In this document: piece after piece, positions 8,626 through 17,734 of the stretch
How positions within the stretch are numbered: the first letter of the stretch is position 1
How the letters are laid out: every line of letters starts with the position of its first letter
Made by a program: the position numbers and the translations under genes
The notes under the pieces: model-generated
What the model was told of the DNA's origin: nothing
Database searches by the model: none
The model's input: the letters and a program-made list of their open reading frames with translations, nothing else
Assembly (NCBI GenBank): GCA_020720805.1
Contig: DYNZ01000008.1
Coordinates: 1 to 64,000 of the forward strand
DNA length: 64,000 nt
Source of the DNA: Leptospira biflexa
Lineage (GTDB): Bacteria > Spirochaetota > DYNZ01
Reading direction: 5' to 3'

Positions 8626-9300
8626 ATGATCAATCATGATTTTATGCAAATCATCGAGATAAATTTTAGGCAGAGTTTCCGTCCACTTTTTTTTGTAGAA
8701 ATTTTTTTTGTCTTTTTGTTTTTGTATGTTTGGCGAAGAGCCCACCGCATCCAGGGCGGTTTTATGGCAGCGCAGCTCTTTCTTCCTGGTTTTGTCTGGT
8801 CCTGGCTAAGATCCTGGCTTGTAACCAAAACCCATTTGTTGCATTCCCCCTATACTATGCTCCATGGCCACGGTTTTAGTTTTTTTCTCTATTTTTTTGT
8901 GGTGATCCTCATCTATCTGTCGTTGGTATTCGCTGAAAAGCGTAGCAGTTCAGTTTTTTATGAAAAGCAACTTCCTCTGCGTTTTTTTATTTTGCTGGTG
9001 ATTGTTAGTTTTTTGTTAGTTTTATCGTATCATTTTTTGATCATGGTTTTGCCTTTTGCCTCTATCGCCACTGGTGACGCGACACATCGCAGCATACTCA
9101 ATTTTTATCCCATTTTTGATAGTATCCTAATCTGTGCAGAGTGGTTTTTTCTTGTCTGGTTTGCCAGAAAGGTCTATCCCTTTGTGCGCACCAGGGATCA
9201 ATCTCCTGTCTATGCCGGCCTCGTAAGCGCGCTTGCTGTGATCTTTGTTTTTATCCCTTTTTTAGCGTTTTGGCTATTATTTCGTCCATTGTTTACGTGA
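8626..9300 (+). CDS. multi-pass membrane protein, 224 aa
   Basis: A very hydrophobic protein with about five or six membrane helices (FRPLFFVEIFFVFLFLYVW, LYFFVVILIYLSLVFA, FFILLVIVSFLLVLSYHFL and a C-terminal FIPFLAFWLLFRPLF). Short polar loops contain VWRRAHRIQGG. No family is recognised. It starts 24 bp from the divergent ppk start, so the two promoters must overlap, and it ends eight bases inside the diguanylate cyclase gene on the other strand. ATG 8626 or ATG 8644 could be the start. Neither has a strong ribosome site. It is accepted as a gene because of its length, high helix content and the lack of a better reading on the other strand. Confidence 0.6.
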   Translation: MINHDFMQIIEINFRQSFRPLFFVEIFFVFLFLYVWRRAHRIQGGFMAAQLFLPGFVWSWLRSWLVTKTHLLHSPYTMLHGHGFSFFLYFFVVILIYLSLVFAEKRSSSVFYEKQLPLRFFILLVIVSFLLVLSYHFLIMVLPFASIATGDATHRSILNFYPIFDSILICAEWFFLVWFARKVYPFVRTRDQSPVYAGLVSALAVIFVFIPFLAFWLLFRPLFT

Positions 9301-10300
9301 TCGAGAAACCGTCGGGAAGTGCATCACATTGCTGTACCTGATTTCTGCCCGATTTTTTTGCAAAATAGAGAGCCATATCTGCCTGGCTGATCAGCTTTTC
9401 CGGTGAGATTTCGTTTGTGGGAACTAGGCTGCATACGCCTGCGCTGATGCTGATGATGGGGGAGACCATAGATTTTACATGTTCGATTTTTAGGTCGAGG
9501 ATGGCTTGGCGGATCTCCTCTGCAACAATTTTGCCTCCTTCAAGGTTTGTATAAGGAAGCAGAACCACAAACTCCTCTCCTCCATACCTGGCAGCAAAAT
9601 CACCAGCTCGATGGAGAGAGGAGCTAATGGCGTCTGCGACACGGATGAGGCAGTTGTCGCCTGCCTGGTGGCCATAGGTATCATTGTAGAGCTTAAAAAA
9701 ATCCACATCGAGGATCACCAGGCAAAGGGGCAGTTTTTCCCGCTTGGCTCGTTTCCACTCCTGGTCGTAAACCATATCAAAATGACCCCGATTGTTGATG
9801 CTGGTTAAAGGATCGATGGTAAAAAGATTTTGCAATACTTCATTGGCAATTTTTAGTTCGCGCGAGGATTTGAGAAGCTCTTGTTCACGCTGCTTGCGTT
9901 GATCCATCTCCTGTTTGATCTGCAAAGCGGAGTTGATTCTTGCTAGGAGTTCAGCCTTTCTGAGCGGCTTCTGGATAAAATCCATGGCTCCTGATTGAAA
10001 CGCCTCTTCCAAGGTTTCGGAGGAGTGGTCGCTGGTCATAATGAGAATAGGTAGATCGGAATACCTTGGATCGGCCTTGATGGTTTTACAGACATGGAGA
10101 CCGCTGTCGTCCTCCAGAACAACATCGAGCAGTAGAATGTCAATTGATGGGCAATTTTGACTTTCACCGTTGATACCGAGATATCGATAGGCTTCGGCGG
10201 CAGAGGTCGCAGGAATGGTCGTATGATCACCAGCTTTTTCTATATAGTGCTTGATGATTTTTTGCGCGTCATCTGAATCATCTACTACCAGGATTTTCAT
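9293..10300 (-). CDS. response regulator with GGDEF diguanylate cyclase domain
   Basis: A 335-residue two-domain protein. The receiver domain (residues 1-125) has the acidic pair (VVDDSDD), the phosphoacceptor Asp59 (ILLLDV), a Thr/Ser switch in IMTSD and the conserved Lys in IQKP. A coiled coil (about 127-160) leads to a GGDEF domain with DPLTSINNRGHFD and the signature GGEEF. The I-site RxxD is present (RAGD, five residues before GGEEF), so product inhibition by c-di-GMP is expected. It should make c-di-GMP from two GTP when phosphorylated, like PleD or WspR. The cognate kinase is not adjacent. The PilZ protein at 44.4 kb is a possible target in the same genome. Confidence 0.93.
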   Translation of the reverse strand: MKILVVDDSDDAQKIIKHYIEKAGDHTTIPATSAAEAYRYLGINGESQNCPSIDILLLDVVLEDDSGLHVCKTIKADPRYSDLPILIMTSDHSSETLEEAFQSGAMDFIQKPLRKAELLARINSALQIKQEMDQRKQREQELLKSSRELKIANEVLQNLFTIDPLTSINNRGHFDMVYDQEWKRAKREKLPLCLVILDVDFFKLYNDTYGHQAGDNCLIRVADAISSSLHRAGDFAARYGGEEFVVLLPYTNLEGGKIVAEEIRQAILDLKIEHVKSMVSPIISISAGVCSLVPTNEISPEKLISQADMALYFAKKSGRNQVQQCDALPDGFSIT

Positions 10301-10448
10301 TAGCAGTACTGCCTTTTGGGAACTCCCTTGCTACTCATTCCATAAAAAGAAAAGGCACAAAGAGATTTGCAACCCTTTTTTTTGTTTACAACCTGACACA
10401 GGAATATAGGCAAAAGATGTAAATCAGGTTCATATTTTATAAGTAGAA

Positions 10449-10505
10449 GGTTCAGAAAAACCAGGCGATTTTTGCTGGTTATAGGATTTCTGAGCCTTTT
10501 GTTTC
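10449..10505 (+). terminator. hairpin with U-tract in the gpmI leader
   Basis: In the 313-bp region between the GGDEF gene and gpmI, GGTTCAGAAA (10449-10458) pairs with TTTCTGAGCC (10487-10496) with one wobble. An inner stem AACCAG/CTGGTT (10459-10464 and 10475-10480) extends it, with a six-base bulge on one side, and TTTTGTTTCTT follows. On the plus strand this resembles an intrinsic terminator or attenuator about 110 bases before the gpmI start. The rest of the gap shows nothing recognisable. Confidence 0.4.
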
Positions 10506-10613
10506 TTAGAACACCTCTCTGGTGCTGTAGTTGATTTGTGATGCCAATAACTGGGAGAATCACAACGATTTTCAGTCCGTGTGGTAACGTTTGACTTGAA
10601 TAAAGGAAAAAGT

Positions 10614-12314
10614 ATGGGTTCCTTTCTATTAGAAAAAGAAAATCCTGGGAAAATCAACCCCGTTTTATTGGTGATTTTGGATGGGGTGGGCATTTACGAT
10701 GGGATGAGTCAAGGCTATCCGGGAAATGCGCTGGATCGAGCCAATGCACCGGTATTCAAAGGCCTTCTGGAACAGGCACCGGTCCGGACCCTTCTACAGG
10801 CGCACGGTAAGGCAGTGGGGTTGCCATCAGATGAAGATATGGGCAACTCTGAAGTAGGTCATAATGCTATGGGCGCGGGTCGGGTCTTCACTCAGGGAGC
10901 AAAGCTGGTAACCGCCGCAATAGAGACAAGAGAGCTTTTTACAGGCAGGTCGTGGATGGATCTGATCGGTAATCGGCACCAGCCAGGTTTAGCGCTCCAG
11001 GATGGATCAGCCCGATCCGTGCATTTTCTGGGCTTGCTTTCAGATGGGAATGTTCACAGCCATATCAAGCACCTGATGGCGATGATTCGAGAGTGCGCCC
11101 AGCAGGGAGTAGCGCGTCTTTACGTTCACATTCTACTGGATGGTCGCGATGTGGAAGAGATCAGCGCGCATCGCTATATCGACGAACTGGAAACACTTCT
11201 GGCTGAATTGGATCCCCAGAGAGAGCGATATCTCATTGCCTCCGGCGGCGGACGGATGAAGGTTACGATGGACCGCTATGAGGCTGATTGGGATATGGTC
11301 AAACTGGGGTGGCAGACCCATGTGGCCGGGAAGGGGCCGATGTTTTCTTCTACCCGGGAGGCAATTGAGGTGTTGCGGCAGGCCAATCCTGGCGTAACGG
11401 ATCAGGATTTGCCTGCATTTGTGATTGGCAAAAGAGGAGAAGCGATCGGAACCATTCAGGATGACGATATTGTCATCTTTTTCAATTTTCGCGGCGACCG
11501 GGGAATTGAGATCAGTCGTGCGTTTACAGAGGAACCCTTTAGCGAGTTTGTAAGGGAGCCTATGGTAAAAGTTCACTACGCGGGAATGATGGAGTATGAC
11601 GGCGATCGCAAGATTCCGCCGCGCTATCTGGTCGAGCCGCCAGCGATCGATCGTACTGTTTCCGAGTATCTGGCTCACAATGGGATAGCCCAATTTGCCA
11701 TTTCCGAAACCCAGAAATATGGGCATGTTACCTATTTCTGGAACGGGAACAATTCGGAAAAGTTCCATCAGGAGCTGGAAACCTGGCAGGAGATATCATC
11801 GGATAGGGTATCTTTTGATCAAAAGCCGCGCATGAAAGCGGATGAGATTACGGATGCCTTGATTGATGCGATGGAAACGGGCCGATTTCAGTTTCTACGG
11901 GTAAACTATCCCAATGGCGATATGGTGGGACATACTGGGGTTCTGGAGGCGGCGGTTGCCGCTATCGAAGCGGTAGATCAAAATCTTGATCGCCTTCTGG
12001 CCAGAGCTGACGAACTCGGTTATACCGTTATGGTAACTGCTGATCATGGCAATTGCGACCAGATGATAGAAATTGACAAAAAAACAGGCGCGGCAAAGAA
12101 AAACACCGAAGGAAAGTTTATTCCCAAGACCAGCCATACTCTGAGCCCTGTTCCTTTTCTTTTAACAGGAAAGGATGCAGACTCCTGGCAGCTTTCGCCC
12201 GCGGGTCAGCTCCAGGCAAAACCGGGTCTGGGAAATATTGCTGCGACCATATTAAAGCTTCTTGGGTTTGAAAAACCTGAGGATTACCTGCCCTCTCTCG
12301 TAGTACGAAAATAG
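10614..12314 (+). CDS. gpmI: 2,3-bisphosphoglycerate-independent phosphoglycerate mutase
   Basis: Interconverts 3- and 2-phosphoglycerate in glycolysis using two Mn2+ ions and a phosphoserine intermediate. The 566 residues show the alkaline-phosphatase-like metal site (LVILDGVG, D23; VTADHGN; TSHTLSPVPF) and the catalytic serine in MGNSEVGHNAMGAG (Ser79), followed by the insertion domain with LLDGRDV and ASGGGRMKVTMDRY. ATG 10614 is preferred to GTG 10581 because AAAGGA sits about nine bases upstream and homologues start just before NPVLLVILDG. It is co-directional with the alpha/beta hydrolase 23 bp downstream. Confidence 0.96.
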   Translation: MGSFLLEKENPGKINPVLLVILDGVGIYDGMSQGYPGNALDRANAPVFKGLLEQAPVRTLLQAHGKAVGLPSDEDMGNSEVGHNAMGAGRVFTQGAKLVTAAIETRELFTGRSWMDLIGNRHQPGLALQDGSARSVHFLGLLSDGNVHSHIKHLMAMIRECAQQGVARLYVHILLDGRDVEEISAHRYIDELETLLAELDPQRERYLIASGGGRMKVTMDRYEADWDMVKLGWQTHVAGKGPMFSSTREAIEVLRQANPGVTDQDLPAFVIGKRGEAIGTIQDDDIVIFFNFRGDRGIEISRAFTEEPFSEFVREPMVKVHYAGMMEYDGDRKIPPRYLVEPPAIDRTVSEYLAHNGIAQFAISETQKYGHVTYFWNGNNSEKFHQELETWQEISSDRVSFDQKPRMKADEITDALIDAMETGRFQFLRVNYPNGDMVGHTGVLEAAVAAIEAVDQNLDRLLARADELGYTVMVTADHGNCDQMIEIDKKTGAAKKNTEGKFIPKTSHTLSPVPFLLTGKDADSWQLSPAGQLQAKPGLGNIAATILKLLGFEKPEDYLPSLVVRK

Positions 12315-12337
12315 CAAAGCAAATAAAGGAGTAATGT

Positions 12338-13132
12338 ATGTCTAAAGTGGTCAATGGACTCGTGGTTCACGAGTACGGCGATGCATTGAATCCACCCATC
12401 ATTTTTTTACATGGGTTTCCCTATAATTACCGGATGTGGATGAGTCAGCTAAACTGTCTACGCCCACAGTACCATTGTGTGGCGTATGATATTCGCGGAC
12501 TTGGCGAAAGCGACCCAGGTGATGGTCAATATACAATGGAAGGTTTTGTCGATGATTTAGAGGCGGTGATTTCGGAACTGAATCTGAAGAATCCCGTTAT
12601 CTGTGGCTTTTCAATGGGGGGTTATATAACGCTAAGAGCGGTAATGAGAAACCCGCAACTTTACAAAGCTATGATTTTGATCAATACCCGCGCGACTGCG
12701 GATAGCAACGAAGCCCGTCTTAAACGCGCTGTGGGCATTCGTCAGATTAATGAAGAAAACGTGAATGTGTTCGTGGAAGGGTTTGTCCCCAATTGTTTTC
12801 TCCCCGAATATGTGAAAGAGAGATCGCGCATGTATGTGGATATGCTTGCGGAGGCGCGTAAAAGCAAAAGCAAGGGGGTTAAGGGATGCCTGCTAGCAAT
12901 GGCGGGTAGGTTGGATTTAAGCCAGGCCTTAAAAGAGATGCGGCTGCCCTCTTTGGTGCTGGCTGGAAAATCTGATCCCCTGGTGCCGGTGGCAGAGATG
13001 CAGGCTATGGCTGCGGCATTGCCCCTGGGAAAATTTGTCGAGGTTCACTCTGCAGCTCACATGTCCCCTGTGGAGAACTCTGGATTTGTGAATCAGGAAC
13101 TGACAAAATTTTTAAATTCTCTTTTCGGCTAG
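12338..13132 (+). CDS. alpha/beta hydrolase
   Basis: A 264-residue alpha/beta-hydrolase-fold enzyme. The oxyanion region is FLHGFPYNYRMW, the nucleophile elbow is GFSMGG (Ser92), the acid is Asp213 in AGKSDPLVP and the histidine is His241 in SAAHMSPVE, so the catalytic triad is complete. A cap region of about 60 residues lies between strands six and seven. The closest familiar groups are esterases, 3-oxoadipate enol-lactonase-like and haloperoxidase-like enzymes, and the substrate is not predictable. AAAGGAG precedes the start by about seven bases. It is probably cotranscribed with gpmI and converges on the HIT gene. Confidence 0.9.
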   Translation: MSKVVNGLVVHEYGDALNPPIIFLHGFPYNYRMWMSQLNCLRPQYHCVAYDIRGLGESDPGDGQYTMEGFVDDLEAVISELNLKNPVICGFSMGGYITLRAVMRNPQLYKAMILINTRATADSNEARLKRAVGIRQINEENVNVFVEGFVPNCFLPEYVKERSRMYVDMLAEARKSKSKGVKGCLLAMAGRLDLSQALKEMRLPSLVLAGKSDPLVPVAEMQAMAAALPLGKFVEVHSAAHMSPVENSGFVNQELTKFLNSLFG

Positions 13133-13144
13133 TCGCAATCCTTG

Positions 13145-13489
13145 TTAGCCGGGAGGCCAGAGAAGATGCCTGCCGGCCAGCAGATGGAGGTGAATATGGA
13201 AAACCGTCTGCCCTCCGTGTTCGTTGCAGTTCATCACCAGGCGGTAACCCTGATTGGCAAAACCCAACTGCTTTGCCAATTGCGCCGCTGTCAGGGTCAT
13301 TCTTCCTACCAGATGACTTTGCTCTGTAACCAGATCATTGATCGTGGCAATGTGCTCCTTGGGAATGAGTAAAATATGCTGGGGAGCTTTGGGGTCAATG
13401 TCCCGAAAGGCCAGAATCTGCTCATCCTCGAAGATAATTTGCGCCGGAATCTCCTTGCGAGCGATTTTACAGAAAATACAATCCTGCAT
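13145..13489 (-). CDS. hinT: HIT-family nucleotide-binding protein (Hint type)
   Basis: A 114-residue histidine-triad hydrolase, expected to cleave purine nucleoside phosphoramidates. It starts with CIFCKIARKEIPA, whose two cysteines, with His residues in HILLIPKEH, form the zinc site of PKCI/Hint-type members. The active-site triad is HIHLH at residues 98-102, followed by LLAGRHLLWPPG, which matches the family C-terminus. Length and motif order are normal. It is a single gene on the minus strand, reading away from dnaE. Confidence 0.92.
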   Translation of the reverse strand: MQDCIFCKIARKEIPAQIIFEDEQILAFRDIDPKAPQHILLIPKEHIATINDLVTEQSHLVGRMTLTAAQLAKQLGFANQGYRLVMNCNEHGGQTVFHIHLHLLAGRHLLWPPG

Positions 13490-13563
13490 AGGCCGTCTCT
13501 CCTGATAAGATATTCAACGGATTGCCCACTCAGCTCATAGTGTCAACAAAAAAGGAGATGCCA

Positions 13564-13592
13564 TTGACACGGCAAGGGAAACCCTGTATTAT
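13564..13592 (+). promoter_or_regulatory. sigma70-type promoter of dnaE
   Basis: A consensus -35 TTGACA (13564-13569) and a -10 TATTAT (13587-13592) are separated by exactly 17 bases, about 30 bp before the dnaE start. This is the best promoter match I found in the window. Confidence 0.7.
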
Positions 13593-13621
13593 GTCTCTCA
13601 ATATCATAAGAGGAGCACGAT

Positions 13622-16600
13622 ATGGGTGAGGATTTTACCCATTTGCATAACCATTCCCATTACTCTATCCTTGATGGGGCTATGTCTATTGACCGGCTTT
13701 TGGAGCGGGCCAAGGAGGATGGCCAGGATGCCATTGCTTTGACCGATCACGGTAATATGTTTGGCGCTATCGAATTTTATAAAAAGGCAAGGAGTGCCGG
13801 TATCAAGCCAGTGGTGGGATGTGAGGTCTATGTGGCTCCAGGCAATCGATTTGAAAAAATCGATGTCCGCTCCCTCGGAGTGGGAGAAAACTCCTATCAT
13901 CTCGTTCTATTGGCCAAGGATGAACAGGGGTATCGCAACCTTACCAAACTCTCCTCAATTGGGTATCTGGAAGGCTTTTACTACAAGCCTAGGGTGGATA
14001 CAGAGATGCTGCAGCAATACAGCTCCGGCTTGATCGCCCTGTCTGCCTGTCTGGCAGGAGAGATTCCCAATAAAATACTACGAGAAGAGAGCGAAGCAGC
14101 TCTGGCCAAGGCTGGCCAATTGGCGGAGATATTTGGAAAAGAGAATTTTTTTCTGGAGCTACAGGATCATGGTCTTGAGGCGCAGCGAAGGGTAAATCAA
14201 ACAATGGTAGAGTTTTCCCGGAGGCTTGGGATACCGCTGGTTGCCACCAATGACGCCCATTATGCCAGCCAGGAGGACAGCTATGCCCATGATGTGCTCC
14301 TTTGCATCCAGACAGGAGCCCAACTCAACCAGGAAAAGCGGATGCGCTTTGATGGCAATCAATTCTACGTCAAGACTCGGCAGGAGATGGCCGCACTTTT
14401 TTCTGAGCTACCAGAAGCGATCCGCAATACACGGCGGATTACGGAAATGGTGGATTTAAAACTGAATCTTGGCACGCCGGTGTTGCCGGATTATGTCGTG
14501 CCTGACGGTTTCACTCTGGATAGCTATCTCGAACATCTGGCTCGAGAGGGTTTGCAAACCAGATATAGGCAAATAGACCCTTCGATACTCCAGCGTCTGG
14601 AATATGAGTTAGACGTTATCCGGAAGATGAATTTTGCCGGATACTTTCTCATCGTACAGGATTTTATTCGGTACGCCAAAAGTCAGGATATCCCTGTGGG
14701 GCCCGGGCGTGGTTCCGCCGCAGGATCTCTGGTAAGCTATTGTATTGGCATCACAGATCTTGACCCTCTGAAATATAACCTGCTATTCGAGCGATTTCTC
14801 AATCCGGATCGAGTAGAGATGCCGGATGTTGATATCGACTTCTGTCAGGAGCGGCGCGACGAGGTGATCCGTTATGTGCAGGAGAAGTATGGAAAGGAGA
14901 GAGTCGGGCAGGTGATTGCCTTTGGATCTATCAAATCCAAGAATGCACTAAAAGATGTGGGTAGGGTTATGGGATACTCCTTTGGCGAAACCAACCGCCT
15001 GGCGAAGTATGTTCCAGGAGATCCGATACCGGTCGATTTGAAGAAAGCCCTGGAACAGTCGCAAGAGCTGCGTGATTATAGGGATCAAAGCGAGGAGAGC
15101 CAACTGCATATCGAAACCAGCCTGCGCCTTGAGGGGCTGGTTCGTCAGGCCAGCAAGCATGCGGCAGGCGTTGTCATTTCCAAGGGACCTCTCACCGATT
15201 ATGCCCCTTTGTATAAAGATAAAGATGGAAACATCACAACCCAGTATGATAAGATTTATCTCGAAGCGGTTGGCCTGGTAAAGATGGACTTTCTCGGGTT
15301 GAAAAACTTGACCGTCATCAAGAAAGCCCAGGAGTTGATTCGCGAACACCGCAGCGTCGTGGTAGATTTTGACTCTCCTGTTCTAAAGGAGATGGATGAT
15401 CCAAAAACCTATGACCTGCTGGCCAGTGGCCGTACCAATGGAGTTTTTCAATTGGAAAACCAGGGTATGCAGGAGTTGGTGCGCAAGGCTTCACTTCGTC
15501 ATTTTGAGGATATTATCGCGGTTCTGGCGCTCTATAGACCGGGTCCTTTGAACTCCGGCATGGTGGATGCCTACCTCAACCGGAAAATGGGCAAGGAGAG
15601 TGTTGTCTATGATCATCCGGTATTAGAACCCATTCTCAAGGATACCTATGGGGTCATCGTATATCAGGAGCAAGTCATGTTCATCAGCCAGGTGGTGGGC
15701 GGCTTTTCCATGGCGGAAGCGGATATGCTGCGCAAAGTAATGGCAAAAAAGCAGCCAGAAAAAATGCCGGCGCAGAAGGAAAAATTTCTCAATGGAGCCA
15801 GGCACAAGGGATTTGAGGAGACAACAGCGGAGAAAATTTTTGATCAATGCGCTACATTTGCGGAGTATGGCTTTAACAAATCGCATAGCGCCGCGTATGC
15901 GGTGATAACCTACAGAACCGCCTACCTGAAAGCCCATTTTCCTGAGGAGTATATGGCTGCTCTGATCTCTGCGGATATGGACAATACGGATAAAGTGGTA
16001 AAATACATCAATGAGGCAAAGGATATGGATATCTGTATCCAGCCGCCCGATGTCCGTTTTTCCTCTCGGGATTTTACCGTGCGCGATAGAGCCATCAACT
16101 TTGGCCTCTCTGCGATAAAGAACGTAGGTTCGGCTCTGGTCAATGCCATTGTGGAGGCTAGAGCTGCGCAGGTCGGCTTTACCTCTATTTTTGATTTCCT
16201 GCGACGGGTTCCAGCGGAAGCGCTCAACAGCAGGTCGCTGGAGAGTCTCATCGAGGCAGGCGCCTTTGACGGTATGGGATATTCGCGTCGGGCAATATTT
16301 GAGATTGCAGAGAAATTAATGCGGGAAGCTCAGGTTTACCAGAGGGATGCCAGCATTGGTCAATCTAGCCTTTTCGGAGAGATGCAGATGAATTTAGAGC
16401 TGGATGCGGAACTGGAGCAAACTCTTCGTAATGGACAGGAATGGGAGACCCAGGAGAAGCTGAATCGAGAAAAGGTGGTTCTTGGTTTCTATATTTCTGG
16501 TCATCCCCTTGACCGTTATGCTGAGGAGATTCGAAAGTTTGCTCCGATTACAACCAGTCAGCTTGGATCTGTGGACGATGGCAGTACGATCCTGCTGGTC

Positions 16601-17131
16601 GGTGTGGTTAGTGATCTAAAAACCTCTATCAGCAAGAAAAATGGCAAGCGCAATGCCTTTTTCAACTTGAGCGACCGTGAAGGTCGGCTCCCTGTTGTGG
16701 TTTTCAATACTTTTTGGGAGGGAGGGAAAGAGAGGAGTGGCAGGGCTTTTCCTGGTGTTCGGGATAAGGTGAAGAATGATGCGATTCTTGCCATTCGCGG
16801 CACTCTGCAAAAGGAGGAGGATGAGATACCAAAGCTGTTTTTAAAGGAGGCGTACTCTCTGGAGGAGGCTCGATATCAGGCTCTGGTGGCTCTCCATTTG
16901 CACCTGCCGCAACAAAGCGATCTTTCCCTAGATGTCTCCATGGAGAGGATTCGCCAACTTTTGGTTCAATACAAAGGTGAATGCCTGGTTTTTCTCCATA
17001 TTCCGAATGGAAGGGGAAGGCGGATACTCCAGCTTCCCGAAAAGTATCACATAAAACCCCAAAAAGAGCTGATCCTGGAGTTAAGCCAATTTTTAAATGA
17101 AGAGGCGATATTCTATTCGTATCAAATCTGA
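13622..17131 (+). CDS. dnaE: DNA polymerase III alpha subunit
   Basis: The 1169-residue replicative polymerase (C-family, DnaE type). The N-terminal PHP domain has FTHLHNHSHYSILDG and LTDHGNMFGA. The polymerase core has GPGRGSAAGSLVSYC and the catalytic Asp pair in MPDVDIDFCQERR, then the fingers (YRPGPLNSGM; YQEQVMFISQVVGG) and the AEYGFNKSHSAAYA motif. A helix-hairpin-helix region and an OB fold (ILLVGVVSDLKTSIS) follow, and the short tail includes LPEKYHIKP. Length is standard. AGGAG ends six bases before ATG 13622. No proofreading exonuclease domain is present, so this is DnaE and not PolC. Confidence 0.97.
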   Translation: MGEDFTHLHNHSHYSILDGAMSIDRLLERAKEDGQDAIALTDHGNMFGAIEFYKKARSAGIKPVVGCEVYVAPGNRFEKIDVRSLGVGENSYHLVLLAKDEQGYRNLTKLSSIGYLEGFYYKPRVDTEMLQQYSSGLIALSACLAGEIPNKILREESEAALAKAGQLAEIFGKENFFLELQDHGLEAQRRVNQTMVEFSRRLGIPLVATNDAHYASQEDSYAHDVLLCIQTGAQLNQEKRMRFDGNQFYVKTRQEMAALFSELPEAIRNTRRITEMVDLKLNLGTPVLPDYVVPDGFTLDSYLEHLAREGLQTRYRQIDPSILQRLEYELDVIRKMNFAGYFLIVQDFIRYAKSQDIPVGPGRGSAAGSLVSYCIGITDLDPLKYNLLFERFLNPDRVEMPDVDIDFCQERRDEVIRYVQEKYGKERVGQVIAFGSIKSKNALKDVGRVMGYSFGETNRLAKYVPGDPIPVDLKKALEQSQELRDYRDQSEESQLHIETSLRLEGLVRQASKHAAGVVISKGPLTDYAPLYKDKDGNITTQYDKIYLEAVGLVKMDFLGLKNLTVIKKAQELIREHRSVVVDFDSPVLKEMDDPKTYDLLASGRTNGVFQLENQGMQELVRKASLRHFEDIIAVLALYRPGPLNSGMVDAYLNRKMGKESVVYDHPVLEPILKDTYGVIVYQEQVMFISQVVGGFSMAEADMLRKVMAKKQPEKMPAQKEKFLNGARHKGFEETTAEKIFDQCATFAEYGFNKSHSAAYAVITYRTAYLKAHFPEEYMAALISADMDNTDKVVKYINEAKDMDICIQPPDVRFSSRDFTVRDRAINFGLSAIKNVGSALVNAIVEARAAQVGFTSIFDFLRRVPAEALNSRSLESLIEAGAFDGMGYSRRAIFEIAEKLMREAQVYQRDASIGQSSLFGEMQMNLELDAELEQTLRNGQEWETQEKLNREKVVLGFYISGHPLDRYAEEIRKFAPITTSQLGSVDDGSTILLVGVVSDLKTSISKKNGKRNAFFNLSDREGRLPVVVFNTFWEGGKERSGRAFPGVRDKVKNDAILAIRGTLQKEEDEIPKLFLKEAYSLEEARYQALVALHLHLPQQSDLSLDVSMERIRQLLVQYKGECLVFLHIPNGRGRRILQLPEKYHIKPQKELILELSQFLNEEAIFYSYQI

Positions 17132-17164
17132 CCCTTTTCCGAAGAGTTTTTTTTAAGTATGGTG

Positions 17165-17734
17165 TTACGGGTTAAAACCCTGGTATTGAGCCAGATGAAA
17201 ATGGTTTGGTATTGTCACCTCTTTCTGGAGCAGCAGGTTTTCTGGCCGTTGTTTCCAGATAGGCCAGTGAGTTACCTCATTTCTCTGGGGCAGTTGAGCC
17301 CTGGGTACTGCTGGCGGTTGCAGCTGCCCTGGATGAAGAACAACCTGATGCCATGGGGACAAGGTCTGGATAGGAAGGTGTACTGGATGAACAGAGACAG
17401 TGCGCTTCATCTGGGGGTGGGCAGCCATATAGCCAGACTTACTGTTCCACTCCGTGTGAAAGGTAAGCGTTAGGCCAGCCAGAATGAGGGCTGCTGCCGT
17501 AAGCGAGGGTTTGAATCCGGCATACTTTGTAAGGGAGACCACAGGGGCTTGTCGACTTTTGCCAATGGTGAGCAGCTTCAATTGAATATCCTGAATCAAT
17601 TTCTGCTTTTGTGGCTGAGATATGGTAGTACTTAAGTGCAGGCGAATATGCTGCAGGTTTTGTCGTAAAAAAAGGTCAAATTTGCTCTCTTTTTCCTGGT
17701 TGCTGTTTGGAAAGGAAGATATTTTTTTGTTCAT
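17165..17734 (-). CDS. probable anti-sigma factor, single-pass membrane protein
   Basis: A 189-residue protein with a soluble charged N-terminal region (about 70 residues), one membrane helix (PSLTAAALILAGLTLTF) and an external tail rich in Pro, Gln and His (HPVHLPIQTLSPWHQVV; LPQRNEVTHWPIWKQRP). Its start overlaps the ECF sigma stop as ATGA, and this sigma/anti-sigma gene order with an N-in single-pass layout is the reason for the call. No HxxxCxxC zinc motif is visible, so it is not a classical ZAS-domain anti-sigma. The tail composition is low in complexity. Cell-envelope sensing is an inference from topology and context. Confidence 0.55.
   Translation of the reverse strand: MNKKISSFPNSNQEKESKFDLFLRQNLQHIRLHLSTTISQPQKQKLIQDIQLKLLTIGKSRQAPVVSLTKYAGFKPSLTAAALILAGLTLTFHTEWNSKSGYMAAHPQMKRTVSVHPVHLPIQTLSPWHQVVLHPGQLQPPAVPRAQLPQRNEVTHWPIWKQRPENLLLQKEVTIPNHFHLAQYQGFNP

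Noticed and set aside
10300-10693. Two 87-codon minus-strand ORFs before gpmI
   Set aside because: One covers the hairpin region and the other overlaps the gpmI N-terminus; neither has a start signal.
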